A DNA stretch of 64,000 nt. Origin: Brevibacterium pigmentatum. Lineage in GTDB: Bacteria > Actinomycetota > Actinomycetes > Actinomycetales > Brevibacteriaceae. Position 1 is the stretch's first letter, and each line of letters starts with the position of its first letter. Positions 1 through 9,509 of the stretch are shown piece after piece. A model generated the notes under the pieces. That model had not been told where the DNA came from. It ran no database searches and saw only the letters and a program-made list of their open reading frames with translations. The DNA is taken from assembly GCF_011617465.1 (NCBI RefSeq), contig NZ_CP050153.1:1736001-1800000 (forward strand). The letters are read 5' to 3'. The position numbers and the translations under genes are program-made.

Positions 1-162
1 GCGATCGTTGCCCATGGTGCGGTGCTGCGCGCTGCGGCCGAGATCCTCATGGAGATGACCGGAACCGGTCGACTCGGCGTTCTCGGGAACTGCGGTCACG
101 GAGAGTTCGAATTCACCGGCGACAACTGGATCCTGCGCAGCTGGGGCGCAATCTCCCGCTGA
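1..162 (+). CDS. Histidine phosphatase family protein, 3' end only
   Basis: The window opens inside this gene in frame 1 and 53 codons remain before TGA at 160-162. The fragment begins AIVAHGAVLRAAAE and continues with LGNCGHGEFEF. The His-Gly followed by a hydrophobic helix fits the second catalytic histidine region of the phosphoglycerate mutase-like (histidine phosphatase) superfamily, where a SHGG-type motif near the C-terminus completes the phosphohistidine site. The substrate cannot be told from the fragment. A short hairpin follows the stop. The assignment rests on a short conserved stretch, so it is moderate. Confidence 0.6.
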   Translation, partial: AIVAHGAVLRAAAEILMEMTGTGRLGVLGNCGHGEFEFTGDNWILRSWGAISR

Positions 163-169
163 GGTGATC

Positions 170-187
170 GTCCGCACCAATGCGGAC
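170..187. terminator. Short bidirectional hairpin between convergent genes
   Basis: GTCCGCA and TGCGGAC form a perfect 7-bp stem with a CCAA loop, between the stop of the phosphatase fragment and the stop of the convergent glycosyltransferase. There is no clear T-tract, so its efficiency as a terminator is uncertain. Confidence 0.5.
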
Positions 188-191
188 TCAG

Positions 192-1328
192 CTACCCTGT
201 CGTCCGCTTCGCAGCAACGTCTCTGATGAGTTCGACGAGCGAGTCGGCCGACTTCGCCCAATCGAAGACCTGGGACTGACGCTGACCGGCTGCGGACAGC
301 TCCGCCCACCTCTCGGCATCCGTGAGTCGGGTGACCGCCTCGGCGATCGACTCCGGATCCTCCGGGTCGAAGTACTCGGCCGCGTCGGCAGCGATCTCCC
401 GGAAGATCGGAATATCCGAAACAGCCACAGGCACTCCCTGCGCCATCGCTTCGATGACGGGCAGACCGAAGCCTTCCTCGCGCGAGGCGGTGACCAGGGC
501 CGTCGACTGGTCCAGCAGTCGGGCGTACTCCTCATCGCTGATTCCACGGTGGAAGACGACCTTGGCCCGGCCCGGGATGAGGGCACGCAGCTGCGCTTCC
601 CGCCGACCATCGATGCGGCTGGCGATGTGCAGGGTCCACCCCGGCAGATGCTCGAGAGATCGGATCAGGGACTCGACGTTCTTGTACGGCAGGAACGCAC
701 CCATGTAGATGAGGGACTTCGCATCGTGCCGGTTCGCCGCCCGCGTGGCGGTGGCGGCCACCTCGGCGGCGTTGGACACCACCTGCACCGGACGTTCCGT
801 CAGACGGTGGGCGGCGATGAGGTCCTTCGTCGTCTCGGACACAGCCGCGACGGCATCGGCGCGGTTGAGCAGCAGCCGCTGCGGGGCGAAGCTCAGGTGA
901 TACGCCCGCCACAGCAGTCGGACCGGCAGCGGCAGGTCGCCGGGCGGCTTCGGATGGGAGTAGTAGATGAGGTCGTGGATGGTGAGGATGAGCCCGTACC
1001 TGCGACCGAACGAACCCATCGTCTGCATCGTCGAGAACACGACATCGGCTCCCAGCGCATTGAGCTTTCCGGCGATGGCCACCTCGGCGGGCGAGGTGGG
1101 ATCGTTCAGCTCAACCCACGAACATTCGGGAAGCAGCGCCAGCTGTGCCTGATCGCTGATGATCACGGTGACGTCGATCTCGGTGCCCTCCACGGCTCGC
1201 AGCAGGGCGGAAAGCAGACACGAACCGTACCGGGAGATCCCATCGTGATGGGTCGTGCGGGTGAAGCGTGCGTCGAAGAAGACCGACAGCCTCGGGCAGG
1301 GGCGAAGGCTCTTTGTGCTTTTGCTCAT
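192..1328 (-). CDS. Family 4 glycosyltransferase
   Basis: A protein of about 378 residues with the GT-B fold layout. The N-terminal half has an early DGISRYGSCLLSALL segment, typical of GT4 enzymes that bind an acceptor. The C-terminal donor domain has LIYMGAFLPYKNV and the EGFGLPVIEAMAQGVPV motif (E-x7-E type), which binds the nucleotide-sugar. It probably transfers a sugar to a cell-envelope or polysaccharide acceptor in the cytoplasm; the sugar is unknown. The frame stays open to 1385. The ATG at 1328 is preferred because GGAG lies just upstream and the extra N-terminal residues look non-coding. It is divergent from the antiporter operon. Confidence 0.85.
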   Translation of the reverse strand: MSKSTKSLRPCPRLSVFFDARFTRTTHHDGISRYGSCLLSALLRAVEGTEIDVTVIISDQAQLALLPECSWVELNDPTSPAEVAIAGKLNALGADVVFSTMQTMGSFGRRYGLILTIHDLIYYSHPKPPGDLPLPVRLLWRAYHLSFAPQRLLLNRADAVAAVSETTKDLIAAHRLTERPVQVVSNAAEVAATATRAANRHDAKSLIYMGAFLPYKNVESLIRSLEHLPGWTLHIASRIDGRREAQLRALIPGRAKVVFHRGISDEEYARLLDQSTALVTASREEGFGLPVIEAMAQGVPVAVSDIPIFREIAADAAEYFDPEDPESIAEAVTRLTDAERWAELSAAGQRQSQVFDWAKSADSLVELIRDVAAKRTTG

Positions 1329-1442
1329 GGAACTCCGAGTCGATAGTCTGAAACTTCGAAAGTCTGTGTCTGTCAGAATGAGCACGAAGGATCAGCGAGT
1401 GAAGGAACGATCACCTGTGCCCGCGGCCGTTGAGGCCCGGTC

Positions 1443-4400
1443 ATGATCCTAACGCTAATCGCTCTGGCCGCACTTGTCGTTCTCACTCCTCTCCTCACCC
1501 GTTTCGCAGGTCGGGAGAGCGGTTGGCCGCTCGCCATCGCCTACCTGGGTGTGGCTGCGCTGTTCACCCCCACCGCTGCACAGGTGATGGCCGGGAACAA
1601 CCCGGAGACGTCGTATCCGTGGATTCCCAGTTTCGGCGTCGACCTGGCGCTGCGGGCCGACGGCATCGGTGTGGTCTTCACATATATCGCCCTGATCATC
1701 GGGGCGGTCGTGTTCATCTATTCGACCCGCTACCTCAGCCCCGGACGGAACACGAGCTTCTACTGGCTGATGGTGATCTTCACCTTCTCCATGGTCGCGC
1801 TCGTGCTCACCAACGATGTGCTCGTGCTGTTCGTGTGCTGGGAGCTGACGTCTCTGGCATCGTTCTTCCTCATCGCCCGTTCCGGATCACCCGGTCAGGC
1901 GCCGGCCCTGCGGACGATGTTCTTCACGTTCATCGGCGGCCTCAGCCTGTTGGTGGCCACCGGAGTGATCATCGCCGTGACCGGGACGACGAACCTCGCC
2001 GACGCGATCAGCTCGCCGGTGTGGGCGGGACAGCCCGAGGTCACGACGCTGGTGGCTCTGCTCGTCGGCATCGCAGCCATGACGAAGTCGGCTCAGTTCC
2101 CCTTCCACCCCTGGCTGCCCGACGCGATGGCCGCAGCCACCCCCGTGTCGGCCTATCTGCATGCCGCGGCCGTCGTCAAAGCCGGCATCTTCCTCATGCT
2201 CCGGTTCTCTCCGACCTTCCATGCCGCACCGGCATGGAACGTTCTGCTTGTGACGGCGGGACTGCTCACCGCCTGCCTGGGCGGCTGGTTCGCTCTCAAT
2301 CAGCATGACGTGAAGAAGCTCATGGCCTACTCGACGGTGTCTCAGCTGGGCCTCATCACCGCCGTCATCGGTGTGGGCACCGAGGCGGCGATCGCCGCCG
2401 CCACTCTCCACGTCATCGCGCACGCACTGTTCAAGTCCGGTCTGTTCATGATGGTCGGAGTCGTCGACCACCTCGCCGGCACCCGCGACCTGGCACGGAT
2501 TCCGAAGCTCATGCGCACCGCCCCGGCGGCGTTCACGGTGATGATCATCGGCTGTGCGTCCATGGCCGGGATTCCACCGCTGTTGGGCTTCGTGTCCAAG
2601 GAAGCCCTGTTCACCGCGTTGGGGGAGACTCCGGGCGGGCCCTGGGCGGGTTGGGTGACCCTGCTGGTGGCAGTCGGCGCATCCGTGCTCACCTTCGCCT
2701 ACTGTGCGAAGACCGTCTGGGGCAGCTTCATCGACGGCCGCGAACCCGAGGAGGGCTGCATCCACCGCGGTTCACCCATCATGCTCATCGCCGCAGCCCT
2801 GCCGATCCTGACCTCGATTCCGCTGAGCTTCGTCCTCTTCCTCCTCGACACTCCGCTCGACCACGTGGTGCGGGCGGCGGTGCCCACGGCCACGGAGCCA
2901 GTGCATCTGGCGCTGTGGCACGGATTCAACATCGAACTGCTCGCTTCGGGCCTCATCATCGCCGTCGGCGTGCTCATCATCCTGCGCCGTTCGCGCGTCT
3001 TCGTCTTTTTCCACAAGGCCACGCTGCCGTTCGACGGATCCGATGTCATCGCCGGGCTGACGGCAGGGCTGAAGAGGCTGGGGCACGGACTCTCCGCCTT
3101 CGTCCGTCCGATGAATTCCGGACCCTATCTCGCGATGTCCCTGGGCGGGCTGAGCGTGCTCGCGCTCGGGTCGATTCCCGTCGTCTTCGCCGGTCTGCCA
3201 CCGCTGCAGGAGAACCTCAACCGCCCCGTGGACCTCATCCTGCTCATCCTCATCACCGTGGCGGTGCTCGTCCTGTGCACCTCGCATTCGCGACTGACCA
3301 CCGTCGTGGCGCTGTCTGCCATCGGAATCCTCGCCACCGTGCAGATCCTGGCTCTCGGCGCCCCCGACGTCACCCTGACCCAGCTGCTCGTCGAAGCGAT
3401 GACGATCATCGTCATCATGCTCGTGCTGCAGAAGCTGCCCCGGTCGTTCTGGAAGTACCCGAAGCGCAAGCAGACACCGCGGCTGATCCTCGCGATCATC
3501 GTCGGGGCGAGCGTGGCCGGACTCACTCTGGCGCTCAACGGTCGTCGGGAACGGTCCGACCTCGGCCTGTACTACCTCGACAAAGCCCCGGAGATCAGCG
3601 GCGGAAAGAACATCGTCAACACGATCCTCGTCGAGTTCCGTGCCCTTGATACCCTCGGTGAGCTGACCGTCCTCGGCATGGCCGGAATCGCGATCGTCGC
3701 GGTGATGTCGACGGTCAAGGACAAGTTCATCGACCCGCCGGCCGAGAACATCCCGGAGCCGCCGCGGCCGCCGTGGGTGTCGATCCGCCCCAAAGGCACC
3801 ACCGCCTATCGTGCCGTCCACGAGGCCTGGCCGAACGTCATCCCTCTGCAGCTGACCCTGAAGATCCTCGGCCCGCTGCTGGCGGTGAGCTCGCTGCTGA
3901 TCTTCTGGCGCGGCCACAATTCCCCGGGAGGCGGCTTCATCGCCGCCCTCGTCGGGTCTGCCGTCATCGGCCTGGCCTACCTGTCCACGCCGAAGGACCG
4001 GGCGATCGGTCCGCCGCGTGCGCCCCTGTACCTCATCGGCTCCGGAGTCGCCACAGCAGTGGTCACGGGAATCATCGGCCTCCTCTTCGCCGGTTCGTTC
4101 CTCCAGCCGATGCACACCGAATTCGCCGGTCAGCACTGGACGACATCGATGCTCTTCGACGTCGGCGTCTACTTTGCGGTGCTCGGCCTCATGCTGCTCT
4201 CGTTCAACCTCCTCGGCGTCTCGGACTCCGCGGCCACGCCGGCCGGCGACGACGTGCTCACCAACGGCATCATCCGCCGCGACGTCGAACGCACCCGCGA
4301 ACGGGCCGATGAGCTGCTCTACGGTGAGCTCAGCGGCCCGATGGAAGCCATCCGCGGCGAACGCCCCGAACGCAGCCGGCGTCGCGGCGCCGACAAGTCC

Positions 4401-4481
4401 GAGGAAGCGAAGGTGCGGGCGAACTCGACGCATATCCTCCACGGGGACCCACCGGCCGACGGAGACGAGGAGGAAGCATGA
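1443..4481 (+). CDS. mnhA: Mrp-type Na+/H+ antiporter subunit A fused with B
   Basis: A 1012-residue polytopic membrane protein, the largest subunit of the multi-subunit cation/proton antiporter that uses the proton gradient to expel Na+. The N-terminal two thirds match the NuoL-like proton-translocating fold: WELTS near residue 133 carries a conserved Glu, and KSAQFPFHPWLPDAM followed by TPVSAYLHAA near residues 215-240 is the family signature. A middle hydrophobic segment (about 590-700) resembles the DUF4040 region. The C-terminal part contains GHNSPGGGFIAAL near residue 824, the MnhB signature, so A and B are one polypeptide and no separate mnhB exists. Its stop overlaps the mnhC start by ATGA. 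Starts at ATG after a GAGG site. Confidence 0.96.
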   Translation: MILTLIALAALVVLTPLLTRFAGRESGWPLAIAYLGVAALFTPTAAQVMAGNNPETSYPWIPSFGVDLALRADGIGVVFTYIALIIGAVVFIYSTRYLSPGRNTSFYWLMVIFTFSMVALVLTNDVLVLFVCWELTSLASFFLIARSGSPGQAPALRTMFFTFIGGLSLLVATGVIIAVTGTTNLADAISSPVWAGQPEVTTLVALLVGIAAMTKSAQFPFHPWLPDAMAAATPVSAYLHAAAVVKAGIFLMLRFSPTFHAAPAWNVLLVTAGLLTACLGGWFALNQHDVKKLMAYSTVSQLGLITAVIGVGTEAAIAAATLHVIAHALFKSGLFMMVGVVDHLAGTRDLARIPKLMRTAPAAFTVMIIGCASMAGIPPLLGFVSKEALFTALGETPGGPWAGWVTLLVAVGASVLTFAYCAKTVWGSFIDGREPEEGCIHRGSPIMLIAAALPILTSIPLSFVLFLLDTPLDHVVRAAVPTATEPVHLALWHGFNIELLASGLIIAVGVLIILRRSRVFVFFHKATLPFDGSDVIAGLTAGLKRLGHGLSAFVRPMNSGPYLAMSLGGLSVLALGSIPVVFAGLPPLQENLNRPVDLILLILITVAVLVLCTSHSRLTTVVALSAIGILATVQILALGAPDVTLTQLLVEAMTIIVIMLVLQKLPRSFWKYPKRKQTPRLILAIIVGASVAGLTLALNGRRERSDLGLYYLDKAPEISGGKNIVNTILVEFRALDTLGELTVLGMAGIAIVAVMSTVKDKFIDPPAENIPEPPRPPWVSIRPKGTTAYRAVHEAWPNVIPLQLTLKILGPLLAVSSLLIFWRGHNSPGGGFIAALVGSAVIGLAYLSTPKDRAIGPPRAPLYLIGSGVATAVVTGIIGLLFAGSFLQPMHTEFAGQHWTTSMLFDVGVYFAVLGLMLLSFNLLGVSDSAATPAGDDVLTNGIIRRDVERTRERADELLYGELSGPMEAIRGERPERSRRRGADKSEEAKVRANSTHILHGDPPADGDEEEA

Positions 4482-4810
4482 TCCTGGCACTGACGATCGG
4501 CGTCCTCACCGCCGGCGGCGTCTACCTCATGATGCAGCGCTCCATGGTCCGGGGAGTCTTCGGACTCACCCTCATCTCCCACGCCGCGAACTTCATCTTG
4601 CTGTCGGCCGGAGTCGGCGCCTGGAGAGGCGAGCCGCTCGCCGGTCGCGGAGACCTCGCCGAGGCGGCCGACCCGCTGCCGCAGGCGTTCGTCCTCACCG
4701 CCATCGTCATCACCTTGGCGGTCACGATCTTCATGCTCGCTCTGGCCGTACTCGGCCATGACGATGACCAGAAACGCAATCCCGAGACGGGGGAGGAGCG
4801 CGACTCATGA
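4478..4810 (+). CDS. mnhC: Na+/H+ antiporter subunit C
   Basis: A 110-residue NuoK-like subunit with three hydrophobic segments. It has the family pattern of an N-terminal helix with GGVYLMMQRS, a second helix with LISHAANFILL, and a third with QAFVLTAIVITLAVTIFMLAL. It helps form the membrane proton path of the Mrp complex. The gene overlaps mnhA by 4 bp at its start and mnhD by 4 bp at its end, which implies translational coupling and near-equal synthesis of the subunits. Confidence 0.95.
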   Translation: MILALTIGVLTAGGVYLMMQRSMVRGVFGLTLISHAANFILLSAGVGAWRGEPLAGRGDLAEAADPLPQAFVLTAIVITLAVTIFMLALAVLGHDDDQKRNPETGEERDS

Positions 4811-6324
4811 ACTCCGCACTGCTCCTCCTGCTCATCGGCATCCCGCTCCTGGCCTCCGCGCTGAGCGTGCTCATCACCTCACGCACCTTCGACCGGCTGC
4901 TCCTGCTCGCTGTACCTATGCTGGTCGGCGGCAGCGGCATCGCCCTGCTCGGGGTGCACGCCTCGACTCCGGTGCTCGCCCATTCGGTCGGCGACTATGT
5001 GCCGGGTCTGGCGATCGTGTTCGTCTCGGACACGTTCACCGCGCTCATGCTCGTCCTCACCTCTTTGGTCGCGTTCGTCAGCAGCCTGTTCCTCGTCACC
5101 ACCGGAGAGGACCAGTACCGGTTCGTCCCGGCACTCATCCTGATGATGCTCACCGGTGTCTACGGTGCGCTGCTGACAGGTGATCTGTTCAACTTCTTCG
5201 TCTTCGTCGAAGTGATGATGCTGCCCGCCTATGCGCTCATCGCCGTCACCGGCACCTGGCGCAGACTCGGAATCGGGCGACTCTACGTGATGGTCAACCT
5301 GCTGACCTCGACGATGCTGCTCATCGGCGTGGGATTCGTCTACGGCGCCACCGGCACGGTCAACCTCGCCGTTCTGGCCGATCAGGGACGCCCGACCGGT
5401 CAGGCCGCGATTGCTCTGGGCGTCGTCATGCTGTCACTGTTCATCAAGGCCGGCGGCGCGCCCTTCCACGGGTGGCTCGTCCGCAGCTATCCGAACACCT
5501 CGGCGGGCATGATGTCGCTGTTCTCCGGTCTGCATTCGAAAGTCGGGCTCTACGCGATCTACCGCATCTACACCACCGTCTACGGTGAACCCGCCCCGTG
5601 GGCGGTCGCCATCCTCATCGTCGCGGTGGCGAGCATCCTCATCGGTGCGATCTCCGGATTCGGGCAGGTGCGCGTGCGCAATGTGCTCGGATTCCAGATG
5701 ACCGCCGGCGTCGGCCACATTCTCATCGGCGTCACCCTGCTGACTTCGGCGGCCCTCGGTGCCGGTGCGTTCTACATGATGCACCATATGATCACGATGG
5801 CGGGTCTGCTGCTCATCATGGGCGCCGTCGAACAGACCTACGGCACCGGTTCCTTCCGCAAACTCTCCGGGCTCGCCTCACGCGAGCGGTGGGCGACCAT
5901 CCTCATGATCCTCGGACTCTTCTCCCTCGTCGGTCTGCCGCCGACCTCGGGACTGTGGGGCAAGGTCGGACTCATCAGGGCGTCCACCGATACCGGCGGC
6001 GGCTTCGGCTGGATCCTCGTCTCAGCCGTCGTGGCAGGCGCACTCATCAGCCTGCTGGCGCTTCAGCGCACCTGGCGCAACACCTTCTGGGGACCTCCGA
6101 TGCAGACGTACCGTCCGGACTCTGCTGAGACCGGGCGCGCCCCGGCCGAACCGATCATGCGCAGCGTGCGCATTCCCGCCCGACTGCTGGTGCCCGCCAC
6201 GATCATGATCGGTGTCTCCGTCGCGCTCTTCTGCTACCCGGAGCCTCTGCTCGACCTCACGCACCGGGCAGCCGAGGGTCTGCTCGACCACAGCGACTAC
6301 ATCGAGGCGGTGATGGCACCGTGA
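4807..6324 (+). CDS. mnhD: Na+/H+ antiporter subunit D
   Basis: A 505-residue membrane protein of the NuoL/M/N family, about 14 predicted helices. The segment GDLFNFFVFVEVMMLPAYALI near residues 120-140 contains the conserved membrane Glu. KAGGAPFHGWLVRSYPNTS near residues 215-235 and LFSGLHSKVGLYAIYRI carry the conserved Lys residues used in proton transfer. It is paralogous to the N-terminal part of MnhA and gives the second proton-pumping-like channel of the complex. It overlaps both neighbours by ATGA. Confidence 0.95.
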   Translation: MNSALLLLLIGIPLLASALSVLITSRTFDRLLLLAVPMLVGGSGIALLGVHASTPVLAHSVGDYVPGLAIVFVSDTFTALMLVLTSLVAFVSSLFLVTTGEDQYRFVPALILMMLTGVYGALLTGDLFNFFVFVEVMMLPAYALIAVTGTWRRLGIGRLYVMVNLLTSTMLLIGVGFVYGATGTVNLAVLADQGRPTGQAAIALGVVMLSLFIKAGGAPFHGWLVRSYPNTSAGMMSLFSGLHSKVGLYAIYRIYTTVYGEPAPWAVAILIVAVASILIGAISGFGQVRVRNVLGFQMTAGVGHILIGVTLLTSAALGAGAFYMMHHMITMAGLLLIMGAVEQTYGTGSFRKLSGLASRERWATILMILGLFSLVGLPPTSGLWGKVGLIRASTDTGGGFGWILVSAVVAGALISLLALQRTWRNTFWGPPMQTYRPDSAETGRAPAEPIMRSVRIPARLLVPATIMIGVSVALFCYPEPLLDLTHRAAEGLLDHSDYIEAVMAP

Positions 6325-6698
6325 TGCGCCTCATCCACGGAATCTCCTACGTCGGCTTCATCGTCTGGGCGATCATCACTGGGTCGGCGACCATTGTCGC
6401 CCGACTCTTCCACAGCGACTACGCCCAACCGATGATCGTCGAGCTGCCGATGCGCTGCGCCACCGACCTCGAAGTCACGCTCTTCGCATCCTCGATCACC
6501 ATCACTCCCGGCACACTGGTCACAGCGATCGCCGCCGGCACGTCGATGACTCCGCCGGTGATCTTCGTCCACGCCCTGTTCGAGGAGTCGGAGGAATCCG
6601 CCCTCGACGGACTCATCGATATGGAGTCGCGACTGCTGTCCATGACCCGCGGTCGGGCGCCGGGACCACACGCCGATCCGCAGGGAGGACGCTCATGA
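6321..6698 (+). CDS. mnhE: Na+/H+ antiporter subunit E
   Basis: A 125-residue subunit with one or two N-terminal hydrophobic helices, then a soluble part containing TLFASSITITPGTLV, the family hallmark, and the C-terminal VHALFEESEES region. MnhE is essential for assembly of Mrp complexes in characterised systems. Starts at an ATG that overlaps the mnhD stop, and its own stop overlaps mnhF. Confidence 0.93.
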   Translation: MMRLIHGISYVGFIVWAIITGSATIVARLFHSDYAQPMIVELPMRCATDLEVTLFASSITITPGTLVTAIAAGTSMTPPVIFVHALFEESEESALDGLIDMESRLLSMTRGRAPGPHADPQGGRS

Positions 6699-6955
6699 TC
6701 GTCATCGCCGCCATCTGCGCGGTCATCCTCGCCGCTGCCATCATCATCGGCCTCATCCGCGTGCTCACCGCCCGCGACCAGGGCTCACGCGCGGTGGTCT
6801 CGGACCTCATCTACTTCTCGTCCATCGCGATCGTCACGATGCTCGGCATCGCCGTGTCCTCGTCGATCGTCCTCGACGTGATCTTCCTGTCCTCTATGGT
6901 AGGGATCCTCGCCACGATCGCCCTGTCGCGCATCCTCACGAGGGGGCACCGCTGA
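6695..6955 (+). CDS. mnhF: Na+/H+ antiporter subunit F
   Basis: An 86-residue protein with three hydrophobic helices and the family arrangement: an N-terminal helix, then RVLTARDQGSRAVVSDL, a second helix, and a third ending GILATIALSRIL. It is a small membrane subunit of the Mrp complex. The gene overlaps mnhE by 4 bp and its last base is the first base of the mnhG start codon. Confidence 0.92.
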   Translation: MIVIAAICAVILAAAIIIGLIRVLTARDQGSRAVVSDLIYFSSIAIVTMLGIAVSSSIVLDVIFLSSMVGILATIALSRILTRGHR

Positions 6956-7344
6956 TGAACGAAACACTGGCCACGACCCTCGTCGGGATCTTCGGAATCA
7001 CGGGTTCCCTGCTCCTGCTCGGTTCCGCATTGGCGATGTTCCGGGTGCGCGACGCACTGTCGCGGATCAACGTGTTCTCTCCGGCCACCGGGCTGGGCAT
7101 GCCGTTCATCGTCATCGCGGCCTTCGTATTCGACTTGTACTCGTCCGGGTTCTCCTGGACCTCGCTGATCATGGCAGTCATCGCCGTGCTGTGTCTGATC
7201 ATCGTGTCCTCGGTCGCGAGCAACACCTTGGCCAGGTCAGCCGTGCTGTCCGGACAGCCGGTGTTCCGCAAGACGGCACCGAATCGGCTCGCAGCGCCGC
7301 CCGAAGGCGTCATCGACGGCGACCCAGACGCGCAGGAATCCTGA
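6955..7344 (+). CDS. mnhG: Na+/H+ antiporter subunit G
   Basis: A 129-residue last subunit of the operon with three hydrophobic helices. LLLGSALAMFRVRDALSRINVFSPATG is the conserved MnhG core. It begins at an ATG whose A is the final base of the mnhF stop (TGATG). It completes the operon order AB-C-D-E-F-G. Beyond it lies a 99-bp convergent gap with no clear terminator. Confidence 0.93.
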   Translation: MNETLATTLVGIFGITGSLLLLGSALAMFRVRDALSRINVFSPATGLGMPFIVIAAFVFDLYSSGFSWTSLIMAVIAVLCLIIVSSVASNTLARSAVLSGQPVFRKTAPNRLAAPPEGVIDGDPDAQES

Positions 7345-7443
7345 GTCCGCCGTTCTCTGAGGGCGCCGTTCGCTCGGTACGTTCAGCTGCTCGGGTCCGT
7401 TGCTGTCGCGGTGGTGGGTCGCTCAGCCACGTGGTCGCGTCGC

Positions 7444-8166
7444 TCAGTCCCGTCCGGTCGTACGCATCGTGATGTTGATCCTGCCACCGCCGAGGTGGTC
7501 CAGCCGTCCCGCATCCGGTGCGGTTCCCGCTTGGATCGATCGGACCCCGTGATAGGCGAAGCGGGCAGGTCCTCCGAAGACGAAGGCGTCGCCCGACGCC
7601 AGGCGCAGATCGTCGAAGGGACGGTTGCGGGTCTCGGTGTTCCCGAACCGGAAGAGGCACGTATCGCCGAGTGACAGGGAGACGACGGGGGCGGGATCGA
7701 ATTCGTCCTTGTCCTGGTGCATGCCCATCTTCGCGTGCTCGTCGTAGTAGTTCACGAGCGCCACATCCGGGTGGTAGGCCGTAGGATCGAATCCCCAAGC
7801 GGCAGCGGTTCCCGGGGCGAACTCCGCGGAGTCCTCGACGACCGTAACTGCCGACTGCAGAACCTGTCGGCCCAACCGGGTCATCCAATCGGGAAAAGGC
7901 AGCACCACCTTGTCGTTGACGTCGACGGCACGCCGGTCGTAGCGCCCGGGCTGCCAATGCCAACCGAGACCGATCGTCGTCACGCTCATCGGGTGGCCGG
8001 CGATCGTCGTGGCATGGGGTGGAACCGGACCCGACTGCCATTCGGCGTAGCGGGCGATGATCCACTGCTGTGCCTGGGCATTGAGGAAGCCCGGCACCCA
8101 GACCGCGCCGGGTGCGACGATTCTCGGTCGGCGGTCGAAAGCCTCATCGGCGAAGAGCGAATCCAT
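7444..8166 (-). CDS. alkB: AlkB-type 2-oxoglutarate/Fe(II) DNA repair dioxygenase
   Basis: A 240-residue member of the AlkB family, which removes 1-methyladenine and 3-methylcytosine lesions by oxidative demethylation. The metal ligands are visible: HQDKDE supplies H-x-D, and the later RFAYHGVRSI supplies the distal His. RINITMRT at the C-terminus is the R-x5-R motif that binds 2-oxoglutarate. VNYYDEHAKMGMHQD is the typical lead-in. It stands alone here, but Ada/AlkA and OGT genes of the same repair theme lie 15 kb away. Confidence 0.93.
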   Translation of the reverse strand: MDSLFADEAFDRRPRIVAPGAVWVPGFLNAQAQQWIIARYAEWQSGPVPPHATTIAGHPMSVTTIGLGWHWQPGRYDRRAVDVNDKVVLPFPDWMTRLGRQVLQSAVTVVEDSAEFAPGTAAAWGFDPTAYHPDVALVNYYDEHAKMGMHQDKDEFDPAPVVSLSLGDTCLFRFGNTETRNRPFDDLRLASGDAFVFGGPARFAYHGVRSIQAGTAPDAGRLDHLGGGRINITMRTTGRD

Positions 8167-8199
8167 GCCTACCAGGATGCCAGAGTAGGCACAGATACC

Positions 8200-8233
8200 G
8201 CGGGGCCGGTGACATTCGAATCACCGACCCCGC
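8200..8233 (-). terminator. Hairpin after the FAD reductase gene
   Basis: GCGGGGCCGGTGA and TCACCGACCCCGC form a 13-bp stem with one mismatch and an 8-nt loop. It lies between the reductase stop and the alkB start on the minus strand, so it could separate the two transcripts. Confidence 0.6.
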
Positions 8234-8297
8234 AGAGTCATCGATCAAGGGCTGATCGGTCCGGCTCGGAGTCCGCCGGACTCGGAGTCAGCCCGAT

Positions 8298-9509
8298 TCA
8301 GAGTTCGCCGACGGGCACCTGTTCGTCTGCGAGTCGATCGGCGGTGACGGCCTTACCGATGAGCGCACGGAGTTCGTCGCCGTAGTCCCAGACATTGACG
8401 TTCATGGCCGCGGTGACCGTGCCGTCACGGTGCCAGAAGACGATGAACTCGCCGCTGGACTTATCGCCGCGGATGACGACGTCGTCCTCGGGGGCGCCGT
8501 GGCCGACGTATTCCATGCCGAGGTCGAACTGGTCGGTGTAGAAGTACGGCTGCCAGTCGTAGGATTTGGTTCCGCCGCTGATCGTCGAGGCTGCGACCTC
8601 GGCCTGGCGCACAGAGTTGTCCCAGTGCTCAACGCGCAGACGTTCGCCGAGCAGAGTGTTCTGCGCATTCGCAATATCGCCGATTGCCAGCACGTTGCCG
8701 TCCGAGGTGCGCATCTGCTCGTCGACGATCACTCCGTTCTCGGTCGACAATCCCGCCGAGGAAGCCAGGTCGATGGCGGGATCGGCGCCGATTCCGATCA
8801 CCACGAGATCGGCGGGGACGCTTCCCGCGGACGTCTCGACGGCTTCGACCGCGGAGCCACCGGTGAACGCGGTCGTATCGGCGTTCTTGAGGAAGTTCAC
8901 TCCGTTCTTTCGGTGCAGATCCTCGAAGTACTCTCCGAGCTCCTGTCCGAGGACGGAGGAGAACGGGGGAGCGTCGGTATGGAGGACGACCGTGACATCG
9001 CAGCCGTGGGACTTCGCCGCTGCCGCGACCTCCAGGCCGATCCAGCCGCCGCCGATGACCGCGACCTTCTTGCCGTCGCCGAACTGCGAGCGGATGGCCA
9101 CTGCGTCCCCGGCATCGCGGAGAGTGTGGATATTGCCCAGCTGGGCGCCGGGGACATCGAACGTGCGGGGCACCGCTCCGGTCGCGAGGATCACCTGCCC
9201 ATAGGACAGCTCTCGTCCGTCGTCGAGGGCCACCGTTTGGGCTTCTCTGTCGATGGAGGGCACCGAGGTGCCGAAGAACGTCGACACATCGTGAGCGGGA
9301 TACCAGTCTTCTCCTCGGAGCGCCGAATCGGCAGGATCCGACCCTTCGATCATCACCTTCTTCGACAGGTCCGGCCGGTAGTACGGAGCTGCAGGATCGG
9401 CGCCGACGAGAGCGATCTGCGCCGTGTAGCCGGCGTCGCGCAGCGATTCGACCACGGTGCCTCCTGCGAGGCCTGCGCCGATGACGACTGTTCCGAATTC
9501 TTCTGCCAA
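8298..9509 (-). CDS. FAD-dependent ferredoxin reductase-type oxidoreductase
   Basis: A 403-residue NAD(P)H-dependent flavoprotein. It has an FAD-binding VVIGAGLAGG motif at the N-terminus, a second Rossmann motif VIGGGWIGLEVAAAA near residue 150 for NAD(P)H, and VLAIGDIAN near residue 275 for the FAD ribityl chain. RVEHWDNSVRQAE and the C-terminal domain match the reductase family that passes electrons to 2Fe-2S ferredoxins, rubredoxins or P450 systems. No partner ferredoxin is adjacent, so the acceptor is unknown. The start is TTG, with AAAGGA about 6 nt upstream. Confidence 0.88.
   Translation of the reverse strand: MAEEFGTVVIGAGLAGGTVVESLRDAGYTAQIALVGADPAAPYYRPDLSKKVMIEGSDPADSALRGEDWYPAHDVSTFFGTSVPSIDREAQTVALDDGRELSYGQVILATGAVPRTFDVPGAQLGNIHTLRDAGDAVAIRSQFGDGKKVAVIGGGWIGLEVAAAAKSHGCDVTVVLHTDAPPFSSVLGQELGEYFEDLHRKNGVNFLKNADTTAFTGGSAVEAVETSAGSVPADLVVIGIGADPAIDLASSAGLSTENGVIVDEQMRTSDGNVLAIGDIANAQNTLLGERLRVEHWDNSVRQAEVAASTISGGTKSYDWQPYFYTDQFDLGMEYVGHGAPEDDVVIRGDKSSGEFIVFWHRDGTVTAAMNVNVWDYGDELRALIGKAVTADRLADEQVPVGEL

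Noticed and set aside
2772-4490. A 572-codon minus-strand open frame across mnhA
   Set aside because: Composition (Asp, Arg, Gln, His repeats) is that of an antisense shadow; the plus strand encodes conserved antiporter helices.
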